64,000 nt of DNA from Apiospora phragmitis (GCA_038363925.1 JAQQWL010000001.1:186001-250000), one strand, 5' to 3'. Counted from the stretch's first letter, positions 23,621 through 36,146 are shown. The notes: a model not told the origin generated them from the letters alone. Program-made: numbers and translations.

Positions 23621-24443
23621 ATGTCGCCCAAGTCTAAGGTGTTCGGTCCTACCGGCGCCCACACCCAATACCGTCATCTTCCTGCACGGGCGTGACAGCA
23701 GCTGCGACGAGTTCGCCGACGAGTACTTCGAGAGCGAGACATCGCCAGGCGGGCCAGACGGGAAGCCACAAACGTTGCTGGCTCTCTTTCCCACAGTGCG
23801 ATGGGTCTTCCCCGACGCTCCCGTGCTGCGTTCGGCGCGCTTCGATATGAATTTGTTGCAGTGGTTCGACATGTGGTCCGTCGAGGACCCGGAGGAGCGC
23901 CCCGAGATCCAGCGCGACGGCTTGCGACACAGCATCGATCGGGTCCTCTCGGTGATCAGAGAGGAGGAGGGGGGAAGCCGCCGGGTGCCGCGGAGCCGCA
24001 TCTTCCTATGTGGCATCAGCCAGGGCTTCGCCACGGCCGTGGCGGCGCTGTTTGCCGAGGCCCAGGGCGGGTTTGCTGGCATGATAGGGCTGTGCAGCTG
24101 GATGCCGTTTGCGACACTCGCGGAAGAATGTCTCGGGAAGGATGGCACTGGCGATGGCACATCCCCTCTCAGTCATCTCCGAACAGTCTTCGATGTAACA
24201 GCAAACAAACTGACAGCAGGAGTCAACGTAGACGCCATGCGTCAGACACCAATGCTAATTACTCATTCCTTGGACGACGATGTGGTACCCGTTCAGAATG
24301 GGAGACGACTCAGGGACATCCTCATGATGCAAGGTTTCGCAGTGGAATGGAGAGAATACCCGGACGGCGGCCACTGGATCAACGAACCCCAGGGAGTGAA
24401 TGACATGGCACTTTTCCTACGCACTCATATGGATTCGTGCTGA
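23621..24443 (+). CDS. Phospholipase/carboxylesterase (Abhydrolase_2, acyl-protein thioesterase-like) (one frameshift)
   Basis: An alpha/beta hydrolase of the acyl-protein thioesterase/carboxylesterase family that cleaves ester or thioester bonds of small acyl substrates. From ATG 23621 the frame reads MSPKSKVFGPTGAHT and then breaks at about 23661-23667, where CACACCCAATACC probably should be CACACCAATACC. Removing one C continues NTVIFLHGRDSSCDEFADEY and gives 273 aa, slightly longer than bacterial relatives. Catalytic triad: Ser in LCGISQGFA, Asp in HSLDDDVVPVQNG, His in YPDGGHWINEP. There is no signal peptide, so it is probably cytosolic. It is divergent from the acyltransferase gene and is the last gene before the RIP-affected island. 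The natural substrate is unknown. Confidence 0.87.
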
Positions 24444-25490
24444 ATGCAAGCTAATGGCTGGACACCCTGGAGCTCTTTGTTCGGAATGGACTGTGCCTGT
24501 TTAGGAGGCAGCGAGTCGTCTTTGTTTGCACCAAACCTAAGTATCGTACCAGATTACTGGTCGGTCGTCCCTCGTGGTATGCCACATTTCGAAGATGAAC
24601 ACGGCATGGCCTATACCTCCCGAGCTTTGTAAATAAATCACCAAGAGGCGTATCCACGACTTTAGTAGGAATTGCCGAGACGCCATCCCTTAGGTAGTCG
24701 CCGTCCAACGGGTACCATCACGAATTTGACGTCATCACTGTTATCTTCGTTGGATAGGAGATACACAGCGACGAAAAGTCCCCGTGTCTCGGCGCCGTTA
24801 TCTCTGCTTCATGCAAACCCCCTTTTTTGACAGGCGGGAGACCCGTATATTCCCAACCAAAGGCTGTCGATCACCCGCAAGGGATTCCGTAATGCTGGAC
24901 AGCAACGCCCGCGCATGATGTTGTTTGCTTGACGATATGGTCCGTGAAAAGGCTGTGCTGTGGGCGTTGAACGTCGCCAGGGGCTGCCGTGTTTGAGGTG
25001 CCGGGCACAGAATCCACCTTTCTCACCTGTCAGGTCTGGATAGGTCGCCTTCCCCGGGCAAGGTGATATCTCCCCCAGAATTGATGAGACTAGCGAGAAC
25101 GTGAATCCTCACATGAAGAAATTGCATAGGATTTAGGCCGAGCCGTTTCATCCTGGCTTACTTTATCAAATCAGTTCTGATACAGGAGAAGTTTATGGCG
25201 GTGTCCGATCTAGTCGCATTCAGGTTGGCACCCTACCTAAATAGAAAAGACTTATATATACATCTGTACGTACAGGAGTTGGAAAACCAACATGGCTCGT
25301 GGCTGAAGTCTGATCATCTCCGAGTATCATCTATACCGGGCCATCATAATGGCGAAGAATCCGACAAGCTAATCGTAACATGTAACGTACCCTATAAGCG
25401 AATTGAACACTTTCGCCATATTTTGTCTAAGTAACCTTCATACTTTATTTCTACCACAGTATATTAGGGTGAGTATCTAAGAAGAGAAGT
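24444..25490. other. Left flank of the RIP island
   Basis: Normal base composition, no supported gene. An AATAAA-like sequence (24630-24637) shortly after the esterase may serve its polyadenylation. The AT content rises sharply from about 25440. Confidence 0.5.
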
Positions 25491-26070
25491 AAATACTTTT
25501 AGCTTTTTAAGCGTTTTAAAATAACTTAGAATTAAATATTTAAAAAGTAGTTAAAATATATAACATTTTTATATAACCTTTTATAATTAATAACTTAGTT
25601 ATTTTATAAAATAAGAAATTTTTATAAATTTTTAAAAGTTTATTAATTTTAAAAAGTGATTAATTATCTTATATATAATTAAGGTAAATTTACGATTATT
25701 TCTTTATTAATTAAATAATATTAAAAATATAACGAATTAATTATTTAATATATATAATATAAAACGCGTTAATATTAATTAAGCTTTAAACTTTATAAAA
25801 TAATAATTAAACCTATAAATATATTTTAATTAAAAAATTAATTAATAAAGAGTTTTTTATAAAAATCTCGACGTATATAATATATAATTTACTTTTATAC
25901 GAAATATAATTAATAAATTTAAAATTTAAAAAACATATTTATAACTTTAATAAAACCGGGTTTTTTATAAGTTAAATTTAATTTAAAATAATTATAATTA
26001 CTTTTAATTAATATAAAATTTTTAAGGTAATATAATAAAGTAATTATAAATAATTAATAATTAATAAAAA

Positions 26071-26089
26071 CGTAGCTTAAAGAGCTACG
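26071..26089. repeat. 7-bp perfect inverted repeat in the relic
   Basis: CGTAGCT is followed five bases later by AGCTACG. It stands out because it keeps GC in AT-rich surroundings. It may be a leftover of the element's leader or LTR, or chance. Confidence 0.35.
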
Positions 26090-27448
26090 CTATAAGATTA
26101 AATAAGCACGCGATAAAAGTAGGCTTAATTAAGGGCCCGTGCGCTTATATTACGAGCTAGGTCGATTTATACTATTAGACGTACTTTTATTTAATACGTA
26201 TAAAACGCTATAATAATATATTATTTTTATTAAAAAGACTTATATATTTTCTTAGTATAAAAATAGCTTAATATTAAAGAGTTAAGTTATTATAATTATA
26301 AAAAACGATTAAATTATAAATAAGTAAAATAAAAGCTAATTTTAATTTTTAATAAATATATAAAGTTTTATATAAAAAGTGTTTATAATACTTTAAAGCA
26401 TATACGAAACCTAGTATAAACTAGCCCCACTTAGTTAGCGTTTATAACTTATTAAAGATAATAGACCTACTCGCCGGAAACATAATAACGGTTATTAAGG
26501 AAAGAATACGAGACAGCGTAATAACGATAGTATTAAGTAAATAGTATAAACTAGATAGCTAGGCCTAGGTGGCTAGAGCTAAATAAGTTAAGACCGCGTT
26601 ATTAAATAAATAATTAACTTAAGTTACGTAATAGATCGTTAAATTAAAAAATAAGGAATTATAATCCTACGAGCTAATAAATTATAAATCGCGAAAATAA
26701 AAATATTTAATTTATAATTTAACCGGAATTAATAAAGGAAAAATTAAATATATAATAATAAATTTTTTTTTATTAATTAATTTAAATATTGATTTAATTT
26801 ATTAATAAAGTAAATAACTTTAATAATTTTATTATACGAATTTTTCGCTTAATTATGTTTATTTTTACTTTATAAATTAAAAAGTTATTACTTATTATAT
26901 TAATAAAGCGCTTTTTTTATCGCACGTTTAAATATTCTCTTATATTATTAATATAAATTTAAATAAATTTTATTAAGTTTTTTTAAAACTTAAATAACGT
27001 TTATTATATTTTAATTATTTTTTATTTTTATAAGTTACTATTTAAACCTTTAATTAATAATTTTATAAAAACTATATTTATATTTAAACTTAGTTAATTA
27101 ATTTAATAAAAGAAGACTTTTATTATTACCCCCGCCGCCTCTTAATGAGACATCGCTATAAAGGTCGATAATAACGATAGCGATAACGGCTTTACTTAAT
27201 AAGAATTAATTAAACGTATTAAATACCTTAAGTAAAAAAACGTTAATTATTAATACTATTACGCGGAACTTTAAAAAAAGCGTAACGAGCTCTTAATTAA
27301 GTAAATATCGAGATAAACACCTTATAATATTAATAAGCTACGCGAAGAAGTATGCCTCTTTTATACTATTACTAATATTATTTAAATCCTTATTATATTT
27401 AAAAGTGGAATAAAAATTAATATATTAATATCTTTTAACGAAACGAGG

Positions 27449-27617
27449 GGGAACTTTTAAAAAATCCTCGTTTAAATTAAAACCTATTGGCGATTTTATA
27501 AAGGGACGTTCTAAGACATTACGTAACGAGTCGTTCACGCCGCCTTATTTTTAAAAAGGAAGGCGCTCGCTTAATTCGAGCCCTACTTAAATAAGCTCGT
27601 AAAAACGACTAATAAGT
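27449..27617 (+). pseudogene. Gag remnant of a Gypsy-type element, stop-riddled
   Basis: In the frame starting at 27449 the conserved Gag segment is recognisable with in-frame TAA codons at the places where Gln (CAA) or Trp (TGG) would be expected. Those are the changes RIP makes through C-to-T on one strand or the other. Surrounding gag text is too eroded to delimit. It cannot be functional. Confidence 0.7.
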
Positions 27618-28985
27618 TAAGGTCCGGATTACGGTCGATAAAGCGTTTAACCTAGTGCTTGCCGACGCGGTCGCCGCCGCGCGACTTTAAAAATAGATTA
27701 GCTATATTTTTATAATATTAATATTAAGAAGTATCCTTTAAATATTTAAATTAATTATAATATTATAAAGCACTTCTTTTTTAATTAGATTAATTTTTAT
27801 TATAAATATCGAATTTCGCGTCTAAGTTCGATACCGCGGAGTTAGTCGTTTAAAGTAACTCGAGGGACGTTATATACTTTCGCAGCAGCTCTTTAACAAA
27901 TTCGATTCGAACCTTCTCGCGTCGTTTAAATTATTAAAACGATAGGATCTTTTTTTAATTAAATCGGTATTATAGTTATAGAGATATTACGTATTAAAGT
28001 TTAATTACGTAGGTTAAAAAAAAAGAGTAGCCGACTTAATAATATAGCCGACTTAGTAATAAACCACGTTATTATATATCTCGTTTCTTTTTTATAAATT
28101 TTATATATTTATTAAATTTATTTAAGTTCTTTAAATCCTTCCTCGTTTTAAATTTATATATCTCTTTTAAATCTCTAGGTTTATTACGTAACTTAAATCA
28201 TTTCTTTATCTTTAGTTATATTATATTAATTATTTAAACTTAGTTATTTAATTTATATTAGTCGCTTAATATTATCGTTATTATTCGGTTTTATATTTTT
28301 CTTTTAATAACTATTATTATATTTTTAACGAGTAGGTTTATTATCGTTAATAAGTTATAAACGTTAGTTAAGTGAAGTTAATTTATATAAAGGTTTATAT
28401 ATATTTCGAGGTATTATAAAGCCGTGTTAAAAGTAAGTTGAAGTTATATTTTTAAGCTAATTTATAATATTAAAATAGTTTAATTAAAACTTAATTTGAA
28501 ATTAAATATATTTAAAACTATATTATATAATATTAAAATAACTTTCTAATATTTATATTTATTTAATAAAATTACGAAAAGTATAATATAAGTTATATAT
28601 TAACTCGTTGTTTAAAAAATAAAGTAATTATATTATAAAAAGTAAATAAAATATTTAATTAATATTATTATATAAAAAAATAACTATAAAATAGAAAATT
28701 ACTTTATATATATATTAAAAAAGATCTATAATTTTAAAAAAGTATTAATAAATAATTATAAAACGAATCGTATTAAAAGAGTAATTATATAAAAACAGTT
28801 AAAAGCTTATAATATTATAAATTTTATAAAAAACTTAAATATAATATATATATTTATTAAAATAATATAATTATATATTAAAAAAAAGATATAAAATAAT
28901 TATAATTAATTTTATATATTATAATAAAGTTAGACTATACTTTTATTATATAAAATTACGAAAGTATTTAATTCACTTATGTGTT

Positions 28986-31900
28986 TAATTCGCTTATAGA
29001 GTACATTAGTTTAAAAGTTGAAACATGGCGTTAAAACAGCAAGCAAGCTAGGCACAGCCACACCGTTGGACTGTCAGGGGATTTAACAACATCTTCAGTA
29101 GTTAGCATTGTCATAGGCTGGCATATACATAACATAGGCCATGCATACAGTATATGCAGAGACTTTATGTTGTTGGCCATTTGACTTTTAGTGCAGCGTC
29201 GCCATGCCTTCTTGGCTTCGTTCGTGAACGTGCGGTTCCTAGGTAGGTATGCATCTGAAATTCGACAACCCCACAGTCCGGTAGGCCGGCAGGGAAAATC
29301 TCGTCGACATGGCGCCGAGATAGCCTTGAGCCGGGCTCGCTACCTAGTGGAGGAACGGGGAATGGCGGGTCTTCAGGCAGATGGCGTGCAAAGTTCATTG
29401 CTCACCGTGATCTATGGGAGTTTTGCGACTATATCATTATTATCACTCGTGTGAATTTCTGATTGATTTAACCGCAGTTCAAGTCATAGCAGCAACGCAT
29501 GAGTTCGTCCCAGAGCCAACTAGTTTATCATTGTTGTCAAACAATTACAAGTAGGCGCGCGCAATGACCCTTCTTGTTTCATATCCTCTTTCGGGAACTC
29601 CTTATCCAGGGTCCTCGTCTGTGTGAGGAAAAAGGGCCACAGACGACCACAGACAGCAAAGTGGGGCGGGGTTGGTAGCAAGCGACAAGCCACTATTGAT
29701 CGCTATCTCCTTCGCTCGGTATTCTCGAGAGGCCATCATCATTTCGGGTGGGCGACATCGTGCCGGGGGATTCCTCATGCTTTTCTTAAATTCTAGCAGG
29801 GGGTGTGGATACTGCTGAGGTAAGGTGACAAGCTGAGAATGTCGAGAATAGGAGAATTATCGGCCAATGGGAAGAGGAGCGCGTAATGCGAGACTTATTA
29901 TGCCAAATCTCTCCGGCTTCCCGTTTCACCCCCAACAACGGTACCGATCCCTGGATCTCTGGGCATGTTCTAGAATAACACAGTTTCGAACCCTTTGGCT
30001 TTCATGCTGTGCCAAACTCTTCATACATACACATCCATCAGCCCATCGTCATCGAGGCCTCTCTGATCAAGGCTGGTGATCAAGGCGGGCGCAACGTTTT
30101 TCGTATTGAAATGATGGCGCCGGAGTGACATGCATCGTAAGGCGCCACCGTATTTGGTGGATGGGACTTGGGCCCCAGGTGGTCTGTTGACGATAACAGA
30201 TGCAGATGCCGATGCGACACGGACATCGATCTTCTGGAATGCAATACCGTACCATACCGTACCGGAGCTGTGCTTGTTCAGAGTTCCAGGCGTTATGTCA
30301 TTTTGGAGAGTTTTCTGTCATCTCATCCTTGAGGAGGATCGTGTCTCTCTCTCCCGTTCCGGAAGCAAGCGAGTCAGTGAGCAACTGTCGTCCATGTCTT
30401 GGACTGAGGTATGCAGATAAGGGATGCAGTGCTTCTGTTTGTTTGTTTTTTAATCTAGATTGACCGACCAAGACACTTCATGTTGTGCTCGGCCTCGATC
30501 GGTTACCCGTCAATACCCCCATACTGACGAAAGCTGCATGTGCATAGACGACGTTTACGATCCAGAGGATTGGTTGTTTCTAACGACTCCCTTCCTTATA
30601 TTGACAACGTCCACCACCTTTTGCCTTTGTCTGTTCCCGGAAGTTGCAGTAGCGCAAGCCTCGAGGCTGTAGCCGACTGGAGGAGGAGGCGTGAGGATGC
30701 AGCGATATCCTTGGTCAACCTAATTTTAAAATGCGTGACGCCTTGCCTGGTTCAGACTAGAGCCGACTAGATGCTCATCCCTGCCCACGCTCAGCACGCC
30801 TCCCTCCACGCAAGACGCCTCTTACCCACGCCGTCCTTTCAATTCGAAAGTGGGCAGTTCGTCCTGAACTAGGGTCGTTTCTGCTCCGTGTACCTGCGTT
30901 TTGACTGAGATCGTATCGAGGAAACCAGCGGAAACGTGACCCATTGTCTCGTTGCCGCCGGTGTTCCTGCAGAAAAAGCCACCGCCAGCAAGCCTCATGT
31001 CTGGTGTCTGGTGGAATCAATAATCAAAACCTGCGATACCGCAAGCTGTATCGTCCAGCGTACACAAACCACTCCCGACTAGATGCCTAGCCCAAGGCAC
31101 CGACAGGCTGACAGCGCATACCTAGTCTTCTCTCGTCTGATGTCGCGTGGGTATCCCATCGGCATTGGCAACAAAATGGATATCAATTAAACCATGGGCC
31201 ACGTATTCCCCTCAATCCCCCAATCCTTAAGCTGGAGCTGTCCATCGAAACAGCCGACTGCTCAAGCTATCGTGTCGTACAGTATTAGCCTGGGAGCCTA
31301 GCTAATGAAGTAATTGTTCGTCCGTGTGCGAGCCAAGATTCCCCTTGCAAACGAACCCCTGTTGTTGCTGTATATGTACAATAGTAGGGCCTGCCTGTCA
31401 ACGAACACGGCCCTTGTTGCTGGCTCCACGGCTCTGGCACTTTGCATTGGGTTCGGCCATGACCTGCTGTTCGTGCATCCATTTCATTAATGAGTATTAA
31501 TGAGTATCGTCTGGTCTGTTATGCTTGCTACTCCATAGTGCCGTGACCCTACCGGCCTACCTATGCTCGGTACGTTGCCTACTTGGACAGATTAGGTCCC
31601 AGGCCACTGCGTGCCTGCCAGCCTGCCAGCCTCTCTCTGCATTGCTTCCCCGATTATTTCTCAAGAACAGAGGAGCCCTCGATTCCCTCCTTCCCACACC
31701 TCTCCCTCTCTCTCACCCTCATCCACAAAGGAAAGGTCGTCAAGTTCGCATTACACCGCCGCGACCTATCGCAGCTGGTGACCCTGACCTGCGCCAACTA
31801 ATACCCTGCCCTCTTCACCTATTGTCCCTTTTTGCGTTATGTTCCATCCGAGTAATAATTCGTAGTCTCTTTCTATTCACTAACCACCGACTTGACTTTT

Positions 31901-32682
31901 CGAAGCACCTACATACCCGGACTTATCCTCAAGTCCACAGTGCCTACCAGTTCTAGAGGTACGGGTCACAGTCTAATGCGAGAAGAGCTATTTGCCGCCC
32001 AGTCCACACCGGAGGTTCTCTTCTAGTTTCACTTCCTACCAGCGCCTGCCTGCGTAATAGAATCGAAACGACGTCAAGCACGACTTCAAACTTATTTTCC
32101 GCTTGGTTTTTTTTTCTAAGAAACAGGCCCTGTCTGGACTGGACTTTGTGTCGCCTTCCCGTTCTTGGTTTCTGTGTCGTACCTTCTCCAACTGCATACA
32201 TTCGTTCTTGCTCTTCAGCGCAACAGTCATTCCCGACGACGACGAGAAGCACACATTGCTTCCTAATTCTATACCAGTCACAACCTAGTCACAACAACGA
32301 CAACACAATCATCGACAATACACCTTTACAATCCTTCTTCGGAGCATTTCGCCCTGTCACGAAGATATTTTTGGTTACGATTACGGTTAATGACTATTAA
32401 TCCATTTCCATCTTTCCAAGAAGAAAATCAGAATAAAATCACAAACATTTCAATCTCGCGCCGTTCTCCCATCACGCAGATCGGACAAGAAATTCCACCA
32501 AATCGGCTTAACTGGGGATCCCTGGAATTGACCGGTTTTCACACATGAGGCGTTGAGCCATTGTGTTGTCCAAAACGCATGCAATCGCTGCCACAGTGAT
32601 TTTCAACAACCCAGAGAATTGCACGCCGCAGAACACCGCACAACAAGACATGGACACAGCGCAAGACCAAGAGACGCGTACG
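28986..32682. other. Right flank of the RIP island and upstream region of the SH3 gene
   Basis: Base composition returns to normal at about 28990. No gene is supported over 3.7 kb: open frames are short, overlapping and domain-free. Small tandem repeats occur at 30244-30263 (10 bp x 2) and near 31487-31508. From about 31640 the plus strand is pyrimidine-rich (CTCTCC tracts), as in long fungal 5' leaders. Confidence 0.5.
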
Positions 32683-34651
32683 ATGGGCGAGAGGAAACGA
32701 GGGAGAGTCGAGGGTAGGAGCCCAAGCACGAAAGTGGTACTCGCATCCGTTCTTGCTGCAGTATCGCCGGCCGTGTCGCAAAGCGGCTGCGTCTCTTTAG
32801 CGGGCTCCAAGACATGTCCAGCTTTCTCGTCCGCCTCAGTATCGACGGGAAGCTATTTAATTGGTCTATAGTGAGTCTTGCTGCGGCCAATTGGGTTCGA
32901 TATAAGCTGACCGGCATAGCCCATTCCTCAAAGATGTCACAGATCGAGCGTCATTTGACGAACAACTGAACTCCTATGTTCGTACAAGCTATGTCGAGTC
33001 CAAGTGAGTGCGCCACGGTTCTATTTTGGAAATGCTCATGAAACTGACTCGCAGAACAGGTACCAAACATTGCTCGGCTGTGGCAATATCAACCTACTAA
33101 ACACGACCAACCTTTACGCACGCTTCACTACCTCCGTCATATGCAACGCTATCGTGCAAAACTCGATACAGGATTGTAGTCTTAAGGGTAATGCCGCGCG
33201 ACCTCTGTGCGCCGACTCCTGCGTAAGTGATTGGCGATAATCTTCCGCTTTTGATTCTGGACTGACATCTGTACAGGCCAACTTCGCCGAAAGCGAAGCG
33301 TTAGTCACGTCTGACAAGTCTCTCTGCTCAAACCCCAATGACAACTCACAGAATCAGATCCGAGCCGACTTCACTAACTGTGCGCTGCCGGTCTCTTCTC
33401 TTTCGAGTTCGAACTGCATCCAAGCCAGCGATAATGAGCCCCAGAACTGTGGATATAGCGATAGCACCATTGGAATTTGTTCCTACTGTGCTTTGGGGGG
33501 GCATAAACTCGACTGATACATGCTGTTACAACTCTAATATCAACAACAGATGCGCTGGCGTTGCCCTGCCTGCTATCACACCGGTCATGACTTTCCCGCC
33601 CGTGCCTACGAATACGAATTCGTCGGCCCCTGCGCCAGAATCGAACAAGGACAACAATGGACTGAGTGGTGGCGCCATAGCTGGCATCGTGATCGGATCG
33701 GTGATTGGCCTTGCTCTGATCGCTTTCTTGCTGTTCTTGTGCATTAGACTTTCGCGTCGGAGAAGCAACAGCCAGAAGGGAAGCGTCTTCAACCAGCCTG
33801 CACCGTCGAGAGGAGGCGTGTCGACCGCGCAATCACAACCGATTTCCGAGAAACCTCCGAACACAGCGCCTCAAGGATACGAGATACTCCCAGGAGGCAG
33901 AATCGCTCGCATGTCTGCCTTGGAGGGACACTCAGGTGACTCACCCTCAAGACATGGTGGCTCACGGCATGGGACATCTAGACATGGATTGTCCTCTGCT
34001 GGTGGCGCCACCGCTGCGGGGGCTGCCGCTGGATACATGGCCTCGAGAAGAAGAGGCGACAACCACTCCTCGTCCGATGAATTCGGTGATAGTCCACGGT
34101 CTGAGACCCGTGCCGGTGTGCTACGACCTCCGCCCCTGACGTCCCGTAGGAACGGGTCTCTGTCGAGCGGCTCCATATTGATTGGCGAAGACCCGCAGTC
34201 GCCAACTAGTGCCGCTGGCATGTCCGGTGGTGTCGCAAGCCAACAATCCGAACAACTCCCATTCTTCAAGGACTACTATTCACAAGATGACATTCATCCG
34301 GGAGACAGTGTCGCAGTGCTTTGGGCATACCAGCCACGCGCCGTTGATGAGTTCGCGTTGGAGCGTGGCCACATGCTGAAGGTCGTAGGCATATGGGACG
34401 ACGGTTGGGCCACAGGAGTTATGATAGACGAAATGGCAGACGAATGGGAAGCACGACGGCAAGCGCAAAGAGATAGCGGGGTGTCCAACACATCAGGGCG
34501 TGTGCGGGAGACTTCACCCCCCGTCAGTGGAGAGATCAAAGCGTTCCCTCTCGTTTGTGTTTGCCTTCCTGAGCACTGGAGGAAAACCATCGAGGGCGAC
34601 GGGTCTACAGAAGCCGGATCCAGCGCCCACCCGGGAAGCCAGTGGACTTGA
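32683..34651 (+). CDS. Cell-surface single-pass protein with cytoplasmic SH3 domain, Fus1-like architecture (one frameshift)
   Basis: Exons 32683-32870, 32920-33003, 33060-33222 and 33277-34651 join to about 602 aa. Seen: a hydrophobic segment STKVVLASVLAAVSPAVS near the N-terminus (signal peptide), a Cys-rich extracellular domain of about 220 residues (LLGCGNIN, CADSC, CYSCA-like and TCCYNSN clusters), a Ser/Pro linker, one transmembrane helix (AIAGIVIGSVIGLALIAFLLFL, split here as AIAGIVIGSVIG / LALIAFLLFL; about 275-300), an RRR stop-transfer, a long Ser/Gly-rich tail, and an SH3 domain at about 488-560 (AVLWAYQPRAVDEFALERG, GIWDDGWATG, FPLVCV). The layout recalls yeast Fus1, a cell-fusion protein, and polarity sensors; function is inference. 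The frame breaks in a run of seven G at 33495-33501; six G restores the frame. An in-frame ATG at 32650 is an alternative start. Confidence 0.78.
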
Positions 34652-34937
34652 AGCTGATACCCTCTTAGAATGTTGTCCATTGCGGCTTTCTTCCAATAAA
34701 AATCATTCAGTTCGCATTGCTCCGGCGCTGTTGGGATTTAGGCTTGCACCTGGGGACGCCCCATCTTAACGACGATTTCCGTTTATTTCGTATACGACTT
34801 CCTTCCGCCCAAGACATTTCGCGGGTTTTGCTCTGCGGCTTGCCGCCACGCGACGGGGATATTGTTTTGGGCGGTGGCCGACACTTCAGCGCATAGATAC
34901 GACAACGATACGTTTAATGTGTTTGGTTATAGACGAC
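34652..34937. other. 3' region of the SH3 gene
   Basis: Contains an AATAAA at 34695-34700, 44 bases after the SH3 gene stop, a plausible polyadenylation signal. Nothing else is seen. Confidence 0.5.
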
Positions 34938-35258
34938 CTACCTGGGTTCTGTCTCGACAGGCCACCCACTCCGCCCTGGGCCAGCCGCCTCGATGGCTAC
35001 CTCCTTAGCGCCTACTCCGGTAGTGCCTACCAGCCGTCGCACGGCACGATCTACCAATAGTAGACGGGCGATGTACATATTCAATGCGTCGGTCATGTCG
35101 AGGACTTTCTTATTCCCTTCTCTGTCTAACGTTATATACCCGGTGACGCCACTTGGCGCCCTTTTGATGCTTATGGATAAGGACGGGCTTGCAGCAGATG
35201 CACCCATGCTCTGTTTAGGAGTTGCATATGCGGAGGCAAGCCGAGAGGATGATGGCAT
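34938..35258 (-). CDS. Uncertain small hypothetical protein
   Basis: A 106-aa open frame on the minus strand starting MPSSSRLASAYATPK. The middle (GVTGYITLDREGNKKVLDMT, then MYIARLLLVDRAVRRLV) reads like a small alpha/beta domain of the Roadblock or Ragulator kind, but I do not recognise it. A possible donor (gtaggt) overlaps the last codon, so the frame may be the first exon of a longer gene. The opposite strand is also open over most of this stretch, which lowers confidence. Confidence 0.35.
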   Translation of the reverse strand: MPSSSRLASAYATPKQSMGASAASPSLSISIKRAPSGVTGYITLDREGNKKVLDMTDALNMYIARLLLVDRAVRRLVGTTGVGAKEVAIEAAGPGRSGWPVETEPR

Positions 35259-36146
35259 ATCATGAGAGATAGATGCGAGTATAATTTGGGGGACGAGGCT
35301 TGAATGATTCGGACATGTGCACAGTATCGCCGCTTTTTTGGCAGCTTAACCACATACCCTAGGTACATACTAGTTGAATGCATTAAACACTGACCCCGAG
35401 TATTATGGCTGCTGTGTTGATTTGGTTTCCTGGCTCGCTTGCAGTCGATATAGAAGTCGTTTCTCTGCGTGTTATAATGAGCATGTGACGTGGTATGGTT
35501 CATCAGTTGTCTACTTCTCACCTCCTCAACCTTGATATACAGTTGTGCGGTATTGTCTTCTTTCTCAACCCTGCACCGAAACGATAAATGCAAGTAACCG
35601 AAACCCCACCTGGTAAGTGCTACTTCTCCCGTACATTTGGTGATGGCATCTATGCTGTATCTTCTGCATCTTCTGGCATCAGAAAAGGAAGAATCTACAT
35701 GTACATATCCTGGATCCGCTGCCTGACGCCGGGTTGAGTGTGCGGGCGAGCCTAGATCCCTGTCAAATCGGTCCAGGCCCCGGCGTTACGTCAGGGCCGA
35801 TCAGCTGCGCATTAATTGGGCGGGACAGCTGCAGCTGTGCAGTAGCTCCGACCGTTTGTACAACTGTAGGCAAACAATCCCTTGCGGCCTTCCTTCGTGA
35901 ACCATTCGCCGTCTGCATCCGCGTCGTACAGCTGAACTGTCTGTTCAGATCAAACGACAAGCCACTCTCTTGCAGCCTTCGCGTTCTGATCCATATTGCA
36001 GCTGTAGAGTCACACGGGGATGCGTCATCTGCTCCTCTCAGGAGAAGGATGAGCTGCGCTCCCTCCCTTCAGCGCGACCTCACTACCTTCGACCTCACCG
36101 ACTCGTCATAGCCAATCCTGATGCCAGCTTTCTCGCGCTCTTCAAT
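35259..36146. other. Upstream region of VPS15
   Basis: No supported gene. The VPS15 frame is open upstream to 35970, but the N-myristoylation-type start at 36147 is preferred; the upstream part is taken as 5' leader. Confidence 0.5.

Larger units (their letters stand above)
25491..28985 (+). mobile_element. RIP-degraded LTR (Gypsy-type) retrotransposon relic
   Basis: About 3.5 kb is extremely AT-rich and made mostly of TTAA/TATA words, with CpA and TpG nearly absent and most surviving C or G in CpG, CC or GG contexts. That is the footprint of repeat-induced point mutation of a repeated element. On the plus strand, 27449-27617 can still be read as a Gag core: with stops skipped it gives KTYWRFYKGTF, RVVHAALFLK, ALA-stop-FEPYLNKLVK, where the stops sit at positions expected for Gln or Trp codons. 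ALAWFEPYL-like text is characteristic of the retrotransposon Gag family. No pol domain could be read, so the copy is truncated, too degraded or nested. Boundaries are by base composition; I could not identify LTRs or a target duplication. Confidence 0.8.

Noticed and set aside
27898..27913. tRNA B-box-like TTCGATTCGAACC in the RIP island
   Set aside because: No acceptor or anticodon arms can be folded around it.
25491..28985. Centromere or mitochondrial DNA insertion as the source of the AT island
   Set aside because: No mitochondrial gene text is seen, and the readable Gag core with CAA/TGG-to-stop changes points to a RIPed retrotransposon.
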